Shown: positions 11,842 through 22,843 of the stretch, piece after piece
Layout: the number at the start of each line of letters is the position of its first letter
Position numbering within the stretch: position 1 is the first letter of the stretch
Assembly (NCBI RefSeq): GCF_020921035.1
Contig: NC_063160.1
Coordinates: 15,465,095 to 15,529,094, forward strand
Direction: 5' to 3'
DNA from: Rhodamnia argentea
Lineage: Eukaryota; Streptophyta; Magnoliopsida; Myrtales; Myrtaceae
Length of the DNA: 64,000 nt
Notes under the pieces: model-generated
Databases searched by the model: none
What the model was told of the DNA's origin: nothing
The model's input: the letters and a program-made list of their open reading frames with translations, nothing else
Translations under genes and position numbers: made by a program

Positions 11842-13200
11842 CTCTATCATCACAAAATAAAAGAAAAAATTCTTTAACTGGTAGTTTCTCCTAAAAGCAT
11901 CGATTTTGTTGGTTGTTCTCAACATTAATCTGATGCTTTCAAAAACTCGAGAAATATTGCCATTGCTGCATTAACTATGCTTACAAATAGCAACTATCTG
12001 TTTCACATACATCTTCAAATAAAAGTCTTCCCACAGTTGACCAGATGATTCCCCTTAGATTTTCTGATGATACCTTGTAAGTTCTTAGGATATTCGTAAG
12101 ATTCATTTATGTTGTCGAGATTCATCGATTTGTTTCAAGATATTTTGACAAAGATTGTTATAGCTGCATTGCCTATGCTTAGAACCAGGAGAGAACTGCT
12201 TCATCATGCATCCTTCATGTCCAAACCTACGCATAGTCTACCTTGTTTTATACTGATTTTCCAGAATGTCAGTTCTCATGCTTAAGATGAATAATGATCA
12301 AAACTGAAAATGTTAGCAGTATAAAGCTAGATCAGAAACCAGTTCTATGAGCTCTTTCCAAACACGGATTTCCATGCTCCTTCACAAAGTTTTTACATTT
12401 TTTTACGGTTCAAAAGGAAGGAAAAGATTCCCTAGATCAGTAGCAAGTTCCTTAGGGTGCTTATTAGTCGAATAACTGTTTGCCTGAGGATTCCCATAAG
12501 AATGCATCCAGTCTCAAAACTTATGGGCCAGCAGACTCATTTGACAAGAACAAGATGCATGTACCTATTCTCAACTCACATTCAACCGATACATTATTGT
12601 CACCAGCATATTAAACCTACTCCTGCAAAATGTGATGGAACTCGTAATGAAGATTAAGGAGATAACCTGAACAATCTTCCCACTCCAGCCAAGAGTTGGT
12701 ATCAGCGTTCAGAGTTCAGACAGCACTGACTAAGACCGGCTATTTGTTTGACAAGACAGTGCCACTTTCTAGCAAGTAAAGGCATCATAATTGTCGATCA
12801 TGCGCATTAGTTAGATCGTAAATGCCCCAATTGACACTCCCACCTAGTCTTATTCCAAGGTCTGCTCTTCATAGGGGGCAAAAAAAAAACACTGCAAAAC
12901 ATGACAATCGACAGCAATGTTCAATCCAGCCTAATTTCACTAGCAACTGGCACAGGCCTAATTCAAACTGCTCTTATGAAGAACACAATGAATCTCCACA
13001 CTAGAATCAACACTAGTCAATCGAAGAGCTGTTCATATAGTGAGCATTCATAAACCTACACAAATTCATACCCCAATCTCTATTTCTAGTCAGTTGCAAA
13101 AGGCTTCATAAGATCAGATCATTCACTTGTTTTGATCGTCTTCTTGCCCGAATTCACCTGCTGATCTATCGAGACGGATAACAATCATAACACCACTTCA
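11842..13200. other. Intergenic DNA, nothing recognised
   Basis: AT-rich single-copy-looking sequence between the SINE and the orphan promoter-like segment. No coding segment with family similarity, RNA gene or transposon terminus was identified. Confidence 0.45.
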
Positions 13201-13254
13201 TCCTCAAGTCGTTAAAGAAGAACATCCAGATAGAGAGAGAACCCAGAACCGCCC

Positions 13255-13443
13255 AAGGCCCACCTGCCGAAGGCCTAACGATCGAGCCCATCAAGGCTTC
13301 GGATCGGGCCCTTATCGGATCCAGTCCGGTTCGGTGCCGTGGCCTGCAAAAGGAATTTGAGCTCTCCCCTCTAGTTGCCGAAGCACCCACCAAGACCAAA
13401 ACCCTAATCGGACCTCCTTCGTGTGTCCCCCCCACTATAAAAA
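13255..13443 (+). promoter_or_regulatory. Orphan promoter-like segment: site II motifs, telo-box, TATA
   Basis: GGCCCA near 13256-13262 and AGCCCA near 13286 (site II motifs, TGGGCC/T on the other strand) precede a telo-box AAACCCTAA at 13399-13407 and a TATAAAAA box at 13436-13443. A CT-rich leader-like stretch follows (13450-13560). In plants, site II plus telo-box is characteristic of ribosomal-protein, other translation-machinery and snoRNA genes. No such coding sequence was found immediately downstream, so the transcript is unknown. Motifs are seen; promoter function is inferred. Confidence 0.45.
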
Positions 13444-15380
13444 CCCTCCACACAGCCCCCCCACCTCCGTCTCTGCGTTGCGTCCGCCAATCGGCACCCT
13501 CGCTCTTGATTGTCTTCCCAGCCCCTCTCTACTGCGAAAAATCATCTCTTTCTCTTCTCTCTTTGGTTACGATCATCAACGCTATCTGCGCGGAAAGCCT
13601 AATATTGCAATTCCTTGATCTCGGTTACATGGTCGGTCAACGAATCTATCGTTAGGCGATAGCGACGCCACGAGATACATGTACGCATTCCTTACGTGTA
13701 TCGTCTGCCTTTAGCTCCGATCATCTTCTGGAAAGTTAGGATTTTTCGGTGACAAGGCAGACACAGCCCTCCCCATTCCACCATCAGATCTGGGGTCTGA
13801 GCTTTTTTGTGTTTTCTTGTTTGTGATTTCTCCCATCGAAACGTTTTTTTGCACGAGGAGGTCGGCCGCTGCATGATGATGGATGATGAGAAGAATCATT
13901 CGGATTCCCAATGATTTGCTTTGAACATGATATCAAACAACCAGCTACTTCTGACACATCGTCGCGATTCGATCTCCTTCATGTTCTTGTTCTTGCCCGT
14001 GTCTTTTTTTTTTTATAATCGATTGCAGATATTTATTGTTGAAAAAGAATGGTTTTTTGTGTGTGTGTGTGTGTGTTTTGACCGAATTGGGTCGTGGCCT
14101 GTGATGTGAGAAAAAAGATATTTGCTACTCTTGATGGGTTCTTGACCCATTTGATGACTCCTGATCCACCAAGATCTCTGAGGCCATGATTAAAAAAAAA
14201 TGTTTTATGTTATTTTATTTGTACATTTTGATCTTTTTGTCAAATAAAAAGTTAGATCACTAGAGCAATAGATTTTGGAAAATTAGAAGGAAAGGTTAAA
14301 GCTAAGATTTTTGTTGCATCCGAATTTCGTTCCAAGCCCAATTAAAGATTTTTGTTCATTTTTCTGCTATGTGATTTCGATTGCGAGCGAAAAGAATTCG
14401 TTCCAAACCCAAATCAAAGTTAAAAAAATGAATTCCCAATGCGACTCATTTAGGTATGAGAAAATCCAATCCCAACTCGTCCAAAATACCAATAAACACA
14501 GACAAATGAAGACTGTGTCTTATGGATAACGGCAAGAGGGAATTTTTCTGGTTTTAGGGATTTTTGAAACTATATGGACAATCTTTATATATAGACATCT
14601 GTGCTGTTAAATTCAAAAGTTTGAAGTCAGATAGGCCATTTGCTTATGCAAAACTCAAAAAGTTTGAAACAAGATAGGCCATTTACTCATGCAAAGACGA
14701 AACCATCTTGGGCACAATTAGAGCAACATACCTCAAGGACTAAAGCAAAATGGGAAACTTGATGGCTCAAACTCTTTGGGATCCTCAATCACTCTGAAGT
14801 GATACAGAGGCGATACCGGTGGTCGCTTGAAATTCCACTTGCGCTCCTCTCTCTCTATTGTAGTATCAACCGGTGGTGGTCGAATTTGATCGCGGCGGCG
14901 GCGGCGGCGGCAGCAACTGCAACCCTAATCTTGGGTTTTCCAACCCTAATCTTGGGTTTTCCACTTCAGTCTTTTAATCTAATTGACTTTTCCAATTTTC
15001 AGCTTATTAATATAATTGAATTTCCTATTTGTTTTTCAGCCTTACCTTAGTGCGGACCAAACACTGGATCCGGATATGTCCACAATGACTCTCTGGAAAC
15101 CCCAGTGGATCTGTCTAACGTGGGGTCCTGAAATGCTGGTACGCAGCGAACCCAAAATTTGATTAATGGCCTATGAGGACACGATTGAGCAGAGAACCAG
15201 ATTCCGATCATGCTTGGGTTGAATAGCAACTGTAGCATACGTCAGTGGCCCAGTGAGACACTTTATCAAGATTATCTACAATGATCTCTACGAAGTCAAA
15301 CAAGTGAGGCACTCGAAGATAAAAAAACATTGTCTTTGATATGCATGACAGAGGATTAGAAGTATAATGTAGCAGCAAAA
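13444..15380. other. Possible non-coding transcript region and repeats downstream of the orphan promoter
   Basis: No recognisable protein gene. After the CT-rich leader the first ATG (13629) opens only an eight-codon frame. Other contents: T runs near 14003; a (GT)n tract at about 14058-14076; a 43-bp tandem duplication at about 14613-14698 (shared AGATAGGCCATTT); a (CGG)n tract at 14891-14911; and two exact 21-bp copies containing AACCCTAA at about 14921-14962. Confidence 0.45.
14891..14962. repeat. (CGG)n tract followed by two 21-bp telomere-like units
   Basis: A run of six to seven CGG units is followed, 10 nt later, by aaccctaatcttgggttttc plus c, twice in direct succession. Each unit contains the telomere-like octamer AACCCTAA and its near-inverse TTGGGTTT. 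Confidence 0.7.
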
Positions 15381-15620
15381 GACTCCCACAAAACATGGGT
15401 ACCAATGATCAATGTCTCAATCACAGAAGCAGCACCATCCGGAAAACAGTAACACAACAAAACATCCTATGCTTAATTTTGGCTGTCGAAAGCAAGTTCG
15501 ATACAATTATTGAGGAGTTTTGCCGTGAAAAGACGACGGAAAATAAATGGGCCCTGAAAATAGCATCCTTGGTAGCAGTTATTGGCACAAGTAGAAGGGC
15601 TGACATACGTGGCGTGAGGC

Positions 15621-17087
15621 CTATATCTTCGATTGCTTAGCAATTTTGAACCACTCTGTATGGAAAGATCCCTCCATGTCGATCCTTTCGTATGTATGAG
15701 CACCGAAATAATCACGTTGGGCCTGAACAAGATTGGCCGGCAGTCTCGCCCTCCTGTAAGTGTCGAAGTAAGCAAGGCTGGAGGACATACCCGGGACGCT
15801 GATACCCGAGTTGATTGCGAGGCAAACCACTCTGCGCCAAGCAGATTGTCTATCAATGATCTCCTTGGCAAACTCCGGATCCACAAGAAGACTCGCAAGA
15901 TCTGCGTTCCTGTCATAGGCCTTCTTAATCCTGTCCAGGAAAATGGCTCGAATAATGCATCCCCCCTTCCAAATCCTAGCCAGCTCGCCCAATGTCAGGT
16001 CCCATCCCTTCTCGACGCTCTTGGCGCGTATCAAATTCATTCCCTGGGCGTAACTGCAAATCTTCGAAGCATAGAGAGCCTGCCTCACATCGTCAATCAA
16101 TTTTTTCTTATCGACTTCTTGATCCGCAAGAATATCACCAAAACCGCCCGATTTAAATACTTCGGCAGCTTTGACCCTTTCCTCCTTTAACCCGCTCAGG
16201 AACCTTGAATCCAATGAAGACGCGATAGTGGGAGCTGCAACTGACAAATCAGCAGCTTGCTGAACTGTCCATTTACCTGTTCCCTTCATGCCAGTCTTGT
16301 CCAAAACCTTATCAACCAAATATCCCTCGCCCTTATCATCCTTAATTCCAAATATATCACCAGTGATTTCAATCAAAAAGCTCAGAAGCTCCCCCTTGTT
16401 CCATTCTGAGAAAACACCTTTCAGCTCCTCGTTTGATAGCTTCCCAACAGATTTCAGCACATCATATGCCTCCGCGATGAGCTGCATATCACCATACTCA
16501 ATACCATTGTGAACCATCTTGACGAAATTACCAGATCCACCTTTTCCGACATATGTCACACATGGCCCACTGTCTGGAACTTGAGCTGCCACCTTGAGGA
16601 GAATATCTTCAATGTACTTGTAGGCCTCAAAAGATCCTCCGGGCATCAAAGAGGGTCCATATCTAGCGCCCTCTTCACCACCAGAAACTCCCATCCCAAG
16701 GTAGAGCAAACCCAACTCTGCCATAGCCTTCTCCCTCCTCTCGGTATTCTCATACCACTCGTTGCCACCATCAATTATGCAATCACCCTTCTCCATGTAT
16801 GCAGAAAGTGTCTTAATGGTTTGATCTACAGGTGCCCCAGCCTTAACAAGCATAATGATGACTCGAGGTTTTTGAAGTGAGTTAACAAAAGATTCCGGAT
16901 CATGGAAGCCATATACGGGGAGGTTTCCTTCCACCTTAGCTCTCTCAACTGTCTCATCAACCTTTGAGCTTGTCCGATTGTAGACAGAGATTGGAAAGCC
17001 TTTCTCAGCAATGTTGAGTGCTAGGTTTTGGCCCATAACAGCGAGGCCAGCAAGGCCAATTCTAGGGGGTTGTGATGGGGCAGCCAT
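15621..17087 (-). CDS. PGD2: 6-phosphogluconate dehydrogenase, decarboxylating; peroxisome-targeted type
   Basis: One uninterrupted 488-aa frame, the usual length. It converts 6-phosphogluconate and NADP+ to ribulose 5-phosphate, CO2 and NADPH in the oxidative pentose phosphate pathway. Visible: Rossmann motif GLAGLAVMGQNLA (11-23), IIDGGNEWYENTERR (104-118), GVSGGEEGARYGPSLMPGG (133-151), and the catalytic region FVKMVHNGIEYGDMQ with Lys190 and Glu197. The C-terminal six-phosphogluconate signature includes GTGKWTVQQAADLSVAAPTI, and the substrate-binding tail is FHTEWF. The last three residues SKI are a type 1 peroxisomal targeting signal, as in Arabidopsis PGD2, which shuttles between cytosol and peroxisome. 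A 5'UTR intron is likely: TTTATGCAG|GGAAACAATG places an acceptor seven bases before ATG (exon from 17094), and CTCAG|GTTCGG at about 18311 is a candidate donor. No break seen. Confidence 0.96.
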   Translation of the reverse strand: MAAPSQPPRIGLAGLAVMGQNLALNIAEKGFPISVYNRTSSKVDETVERAKVEGNLPVYGFHDPESFVNSLQKPRVIIMLVKAGAPVDQTIKTLSAYMEKGDCIIDGGNEWYENTERREKAMAELGLLYLGMGVSGGEEGARYGPSLMPGGSFEAYKYIEDILLKVAAQVPDSGPCVTYVGKGGSGNFVKMVHNGIEYGDMQLIAEAYDVLKSVGKLSNEELKGVFSEWNKGELLSFLIEITGDIFGIKDDKGEGYLVDKVLDKTGMKGTGKWTVQQAADLSVAAPTIASSLDSRFLSGLKEERVKAAEVFKSGGFGDILADQEVDKKKLIDDVRQALYASKICSYAQGMNLIRAKSVEKGWDLTLGELARIWKGGCIIRAIFLDRIKKAYDRNADLASLLVDPEFAKEIIDRQSAWRRVVCLAINSGISVPGMSSSLAYFDTYRRARLPANLVQAQRDYFGAHTYERIDMEGSFHTEWFKIAKQSKI

Positions 17088-17094
17088 TGTTTCC

Positions 17095-18310
17095 CTGCAT
17101 AAAGCAAAATATTGTAAGAAAATATACAGTTACTCCCTGAATGTCCTTTCTAAGCAGATTGTGCTGGATGAAAATTCAACAGACCATGCATGAAGTCATT
17201 GGTGGCCATGATGACAATGGCTGTGCAAGGGTTGTTTTATGCTTCCCGCATCACCAATGTACCTGGTTGGTCTGTCGTGCACGTGAAAGTGATGGGCATC
17301 ACTAGCCTCAGCCCTCTACTAGTGACAAGTCCTCGAGTGCTACCAAATATTGTTATCCTTAATCATTATTCACATGGTTCAAATTTTAAATGCGAAGAGA
17401 GAATCGCAGGCATCATTTACATTTAATGTGGCAAAGCAAGGTAGGAGTCCTACAATGGACAATAGAATCAGAATGTGTATGTGCATGTGTGCGCGAGCGC
17501 GCACGTGTGGTAACCCAATCTATCGGATGAGTAGATGATTTCAAGAAGCTCTAGCAAGATGAGAACATGCAACTACTTCATGGCAGGTGTGGATGTCAAA
17601 GGACTAGGGGGGAGATTATGGAGGTCCACCCTACCAGTGCGGGAAGACAACTGCCGTCTGTTGTCCTGATACGGCCTTCTCAAAAGACTATGAAAAATCT
17701 AGACATCTTTAGCAATCACGAGCTAACGCACCCATCCTCATCGGGAAGGCCTCGAAATAAATGAAGTAAAGAGAGAATATGCTGAATGAACTAAAGAAAG
17801 AGACAGGAGACAACACAAATTATGAAAGTTTTCAGCAGGACAAGGATCTGAAAATCCCCCGATTCGTGCAGAACAGAGGGAAATCAGAAGTCATGTTAAA
17901 TCAGGAGGTACGGAAATCTACACGCCTTGAATCACAAGCACTGGATCAACTCCGTCTAAAAGCTGACCAAATCCTTATAAGAGCAAAACCCAGATCCAGA
18001 TCGCAAATTCTAAACCACAACCAATCCCCTCGGGCAAGCTGGGCCATCAGTGAAACTAGTCATCAAGGACCCAATTTGACTGTGGACACCGCCAAAATTG
18101 ACCGACCCAGATAAACTACTACTCGCAGTACAAAAAGCCAATCATCACACGAATCACCGCAAAACAAAACCAAACCACCGAATCCGACGAACTAAGCTCG
18201 TCTGATAATCGATCTCCCTCGTCCTATGATCACCGGAACGAGCGACACGGCGAGGAGAAAACTGCGAGAGAAAACGAAAGGAGCAGGGGGGAAAGAAAGA
18301 GGCACCGAAC
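17095..18310 (-). other. Probable 5'UTR intron of the 6PGD gene
   Basis: Bounded by a good acceptor (GCAG, 17098-17095 on the minus strand) and a plausible donor (GTTCGG from 18310). Contents are non-coding, including a CA/TG-rich and GCGC stretch near 17475-17505. The donor is the weaker of the two boundaries and other donors are possible. Confidence 0.4.
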
Positions 18311-18708
18311 CTGAGAAATGTCTGTTCCTGTCTCGTCGACGTGCGAGGAGAGAACCGGTTCGAGAGCGGGACGGGAGGAATCGGTTCAACAAGACCCAGG
18401 AAGATCCCAAAACCAAAATCCAAGATCTGGGCTCTGAAGAGGACGGAGGGGCTGCGGTGAGAGAAGGGTAGGAGTTGAATCGGGTGCAGGGAGATGGTGG
18501 CCAACAGGCAACAGCTACCAACTACCCAACGCAACAACACAACGCGAGCACAACACAAAGACGACGCTTCGGGCATAAAAAGATCGCAGGGAGCGACTGT
18601 TGGGCGAGTCAAATTTGGCCACCTTCCGGTAGGTGTGTCCCAACACAAAAAAAAAAAAAAAAAACGGGGGGATATTCTCCTAAAAAACCAGCGCCCCACC
18701 GTCGGGCC

Positions 18709-18751
18709 TTGCCACGTCATCATGCGGGCCCATGTCGTGCTGACGTGGCAA
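18709..18751. promoter_or_regulatory. Inverted pair of ACGT elements upstream of 6PGD
   Basis: ttgccacgtca (18709-18719) and its exact inverse tgacgtggcaa (18741-18751) flank a 21-bp centre that contains GGGCCCAT, a TCP/site II-type motif. TGACGTGGC combines C-box and G-box halves and is a classic bZIP target. It lies roughly 400 bp upstream of the proposed first exon boundary of 6PGD. The palindrome is seen directly; a regulatory role is inferred. Confidence 0.55.
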
Positions 18752-18859
18752 GCACGAGGACCGTTTTGTAATTCCAACCCCCCGCGCCGGCCCAACGGCG
18801 GGGGCGCGACACGAAATTCATGCAGCCGGACGTTATGTGGATTCAATAAAAAGGGGTCA

Positions 18860-19380
18860 ATTTAAAAAAACTCAACTCAACTCGGGGGAATTTGCGAAAA
18901 CGAGCAGCTTCGAGGGGTTATTCGGAATTTCAAGTGTCGGGGTTATTCGCCTAAACAACCGCCAAAAAATCCCCAAATCCCGGGTTGTGGTTATGAGTCA
19001 AATTACACGACGACGATGTTATTTTTTTTGTCCTTTTAAATCCTTTTGACTCTACGTTTATTAGCTGCGAAAAATTCTGGATTATGATTATGGAACAACC
19101 TGTACGACGTCGATGCTATATTTTGTATGGTGGGGGTGGAGAAAGAAAGGGAAGTTGAGACACGCAATGAAATTAGACTTTACTATCTGGGTCAAATGAT
19201 AACATATGATTTAAATGAGATGCTGCTAAGGCTAGCTCTTTTGCACGTTTTACTCAAATGGAACGCCCCCAAATTTGGAAACGTATGTAGTGGGCCCCTC
19301 AAAATGGGGGAAAATTTATGTAAATGATTTATATTTTAAAAAAAAAAAAGTTCAAATTTTGAATTGGGGGATGCGAGGCG
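18860..19380. other. Intergenic DNA upstream of 6PGD
   Basis: No gene recognised. The sequence changes from the GC-rich 6PGD promoter to AT-rich DNA with A runs. Open frames here have no family similarity. Confidence 0.45.
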
Positions 19381-19385
19381 GGTCC

Positions 19386-19430
19386 CAGCCAAGTAATTTT
19401 TTTTTTTTTGGTCATACAGCCAAGTAATTT
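19386..19430. repeat. Poly(T)-GGTCATA micro-insertion with perfect 14-bp duplication
   Basis: cagccaagtaattt occurs at 19386-19399 and again at 19417-19430. The 17 nt between are ten T followed by GGTCATA. Read on the minus strand this is TATGACC plus A10 within a target-site duplication, the form of a retroposon truncated to seven bases and a tail. Confidence 0.6.
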
Positions 19431-19498
19431 AGTCGGAGGTCGTTACCAACTTATACAATAGTCAAAGGTCAAGAAAAGCGCAATTTGCCCCGCTTGAA

Positions 19499-19537
19499 GT
19501 GAGACGTGACGAAAAAAAGAAAAAGTGAGACGTGACG
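19499..19537. repeat. A-rich 13-nt insertion with perfect 13-bp duplication
   Basis: gtgagacgtgacg occurs at 19499-19511 and 19525-19537, separated by thirteen bases that are A except for one G. It lies 70 bp from the similar insertion at 19386-19430. Confidence 0.6.
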
Positions 19538-19710
19538 TGATGCTTGCGTGAGAGAGAACGTGAGAAGTTTTGGAGCGAGGCCAAAATCTACACCGAATGT
19601 GCCAAAAAAAAAAGAAAGTGTTTGCAGAGACAAAACTGCCCCCTCCAGGAAAAAATGATATAAAAGATTCTTAAATTTTGGTTCGATATAGTTTAGAATC
19701 GTTTGTATTC

Positions 19711-20551
19711 AAGAATAAGTGGACTGAAATCCTAAAATTTGTGTGTGCAATTGAATGCTAAAACTTACAGAAAGTCCAATTAGATCTGAAAACCTATCAA
19801 ATTGGCACGATCGAATTATTCCATTAACTCCGTCCAACTTGACTGATGAAAAATATCGACGCGACTTTAGTTGTTATATTCTCTCTCTTAAGTGGCAATG
19901 ATGTGGCTAAACATGAAAAATAGGACAAAACCAACGTCGTTTTGATATAAATATGATTTTTATTTGAATAATTAAAATTAGACTAAAAAATAAAATATTC
20001 AAAAAAAATATGCAAAATTGCGAGGGCCCGCCGCTGCCACACCATCATCACCGGAATGGGCCAGCAATGGTGGACATAGCCGGCCATTGGTTGGCGAAGG
20101 TCGCTAAGCCCTCACCAATGGTCGACGACCCTAGGGCTCGGCGACTTTCGCCAATCGCAAGCGAGGGCCTCGTCGTTCCGCATACTCTCGCTCTCTTAAT
20201 TTTTTTTTTTAACTCTAATAATATTCAAATAAAACATTAAATTTGGACCTAAAAATGAGGTCGTTTTAGTCTTATCCTTTATGTTTTAGCCACATCAATG
20301 CCACGTATGGTAAGAAAAATATAATAAAAATAATTATAAAAAAGACATGCTAGCATTTTACGTTGGTTGACAAGTTTTAGGGCTTGATTGCACTTTCTGT
20401 AAGTTTGGATACTCAATTATACTTTCATAGTAAGTTTGAGGACTTCTAGTGCATTTATTATTTAAATAAAAAAATTATTTGTGGACCAAAACGACATCAT
20501 TTTAGTCTTTTCTTTTATGACTTAGCCATGGCGGCGCCACGTAGGATAGAG

Positions 20552-20594
<43 letters not shown>

Positions 20595-20730
20595 GCAACG
20601 TCAGCATTTTTTATTAATCAAATTGGACGGAATTAACAAAGGATTCGACTAAATTAATTTGACAAGTTGTAGGAATTGATTACAATGAACTTTCCTAATA
20701 AATTTTAGAACTTCTGGTGTACTTATCCCT
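19711..20730. mobile_element. Long-TIR foldback element, possibly MULE-like
   Basis: The left arm (about 19711-19860) and right arm (about 20610-20730) are imperfect inverted repeats. GAATAAGTGGACTGAAATCC at the left end pairs with GGATAAGTACACCAGAAGTT read from the right end. ATTCCATTAACTCCGTCCAA pairs with TTTGTTAATTCCGTCCAATT. Inside lie a GC-rich core at 20010-20190 and two direct copies of the right-arm sequence (about 20240-20465 and 20480-20730), both with GTCGTTTT/CATCATTTT-AGTC and GCCACGTA blocks. No transposase is seen. Long TIRs and lack of coding fit a non-autonomous Mutator-like or foldback element; no flanking duplication was resolved. Confidence 0.55.
20554..20593. repeat. (ATA)13 microsatellite
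   Basis: Forty bases of uninterrupted ATA trinucleotide inside the foldback element. Likely polymorphic between individuals. Confidence 0.9.
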
Positions 20731-20859
20731 TTATTTTATTATCTCACCTTGAAATAAAGATTGTCAAGGAGTGGTGGGCCCCGCCTTTTGTTGTTTTCAT
20801 ATTTCGCAAACATCTTTTTCTTTCTCTCTCTTTCAATCTTCGTCCTCTGCTTTATTAGA

Positions 20860-21760
20860 ACCTATTTGATTCCACTTTGGAGCAATGCCTTTGGGAAAAT
20901 GCAAAGGCTTTTGGGCTAAAAGGAATTTTCAAAATGCAAGTAGTGTATGGTATAGTGTATTTTAGAAACACACTAGGAGTACAACTTTGGTTAAAATGGT
21001 GTTTGAAAAAATCACACTTTGTAAATTCCTTTTACTTTTATTTAAAAAAAAAAAACTCAAAACCTGCGAAGGGCTGGTGGCTGGCGAGGTCTAGGTCGCT
21101 TGACCTAGGTGGTCGTTGGCTTGAGTTGCACAACCCAAGCGATGGCCACCTGGGTTGGGCGACCTTAGGTGAGGCTAGCGGCAGCTCACCGACTAAAATA
21201 AAAGGAAAAAAAGAAAATAAAATAAAATTCAAAAAAATTATAAGAATTCAAAATATTATTAAAAGATATCAACATTTGTGCCGGTCATGCCACATAGGTT
21301 GGCCGGATGACCAGCATCTATGTCATTGATTTCCGGTCAAATTAGTCGGATGGACTCGATTGGCAAAATGCGAATAGTATGGAGACTCCATTTGTTTCGC
21401 GGAAAGTATGACATTTTTTAGAAAACTATTTTCCAGGAAAATGACAATCTTTTCCTTGTTTGACTAAAACCTGAAAATGAGTAGGAAAATATTTTTTGCC
21501 ATCTAGATTTGATTTTCTTGGAGAAAATTACCAAAAAATCTGAAGCTTCAATTATTTTATTTATCTTTTCTTCTTATTTTTTTCACTTTCTTTCTTTTTT
21601 CCTCTGCCAATCGCTCGTCACTACGTCGATCAGCAACCAACCATTGTTGAGGGGCGAGCTCATCCCTCGCCTGTGGCCCTTGACAGGTTGAGGAAGAAGG
21701 AAAAAAGAAAAAAAAAAAGAGAAAATAGTAATTAAAAAGAAAAGGTAGGTGAAGGAGTAA
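20860..21760. repeat. MITE-like fragments with GC-rich cores
   Basis: An AT-rich stretch (20860-21040) with the look of a hAT-type MITE arm is followed by a GC-rich core (21060-21190) with internal inverted repeats around GACCTAGGT. A second arm-like piece at 21390-21490 (repeated GGAAAAT/ATTTTCC words) is followed by another GC-rich core (21600-21690). Neither has a complete matching opposite end or an assignable target duplication. Confidence 0.35.
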
Positions 21761-22797
21761 AAGTAGGAAAGATGGTCCAATGCTGGAAGACACGGTTGAT
21801 TTTGAATACGCAAATGCCGAGTCGGAGTTTACCCAATCTGCTCACATCGCGGCCGCGTACACGACTCCTAGCGGCTTCCTCCGATGATCGACCACCTTCC
21901 AACTTCGGCAAGTCGATATCTGTCCTCGCCCCTCAAGGCTGCCCGGTCGATTGCTTTGAATGAACAATAGGAGTCCCATTTTTCTTTCAAGAGGCTGTCA
22001 TTCTCCTACAATCGGTTAATTCTACCACCTCCCGAAGGAGGCGATCTTTGTCGTTAGGCAAAGATTTGCGACTAAAATTGGTTCCCGTGAGCAAATTTGG
22101 ACAAATTGGGATCGGCAAGTGTTGGCACCCACCTATGGTTCGTCTTCTGCCCCTCTCGATCGACAATGTCGACGAGGCTTGATTGCTGAATTTTGAATGG
22201 GCTGGGTTGTCCTCAAATGATTATTCGAGTCCAGCAGATCTTGCAGTACTACTCACAGAAAAAAAAGGCACAGTAAAACTGAAACATACTCTATATTATA
22301 CTGCGGTAAAAACATTTTCATCCTTAGCTTATTTATGTATTTCTTCCGCAGTCAATTAATAGTGCAACCTGTCGCTTATTATTTATATACGAAAAAACAT
22401 TTGATTTCTTATTAACTAACAGGGGGATAAGCAATTAAAATTATATATGCGCCTTTATAGATTATCCTGATACACGAGCTTTTCTCGATCACGATATGCT
22501 CGATGTAAGTTTACGGTAGAGGCCAGAAATTGCTAACAACTGCGTATTGCGCTTGAATGTGCCTCTGTTCGCGATATGACCGTGTCAATACTTTGCACAA
22601 CTCACTTGTTTTCGAGGAAAAGATATCTCAAAACGTCGATCCCCAAGGAAGGATCCGGAGGGGTTAGCCATGAACGAAACACCCGCAGTCCTTAAATGTT
22701 CATGGTTTTCGCGTGCTCAAAATTTGGGCATGAGTTATCCCAACATGAATATGATTTCAATGGAATCACTAAAGGTGGTAAATGGACGAGTCAGGAC

Positions 22798-22843
<46 letters not shown>

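Noticed and set aside
11608-11925. 105- and 72-codon frames on the minus strand
   Set aside because: They run through the SINE and its flanks and are explained by its GC-rich non-coding body.
15633-16190. 185-codon open frame opposite the 6PGD gene
   Set aside because: Antisense shadow of a strongly conserved coding exon; no independent family similarity.
18154-18846. 230-codon minus-strand frame upstream of 6PGD
   Set aside because: Lies in the GC-rich promoter and leader, composition is low-complexity, no domain; an extended leader is more likely.
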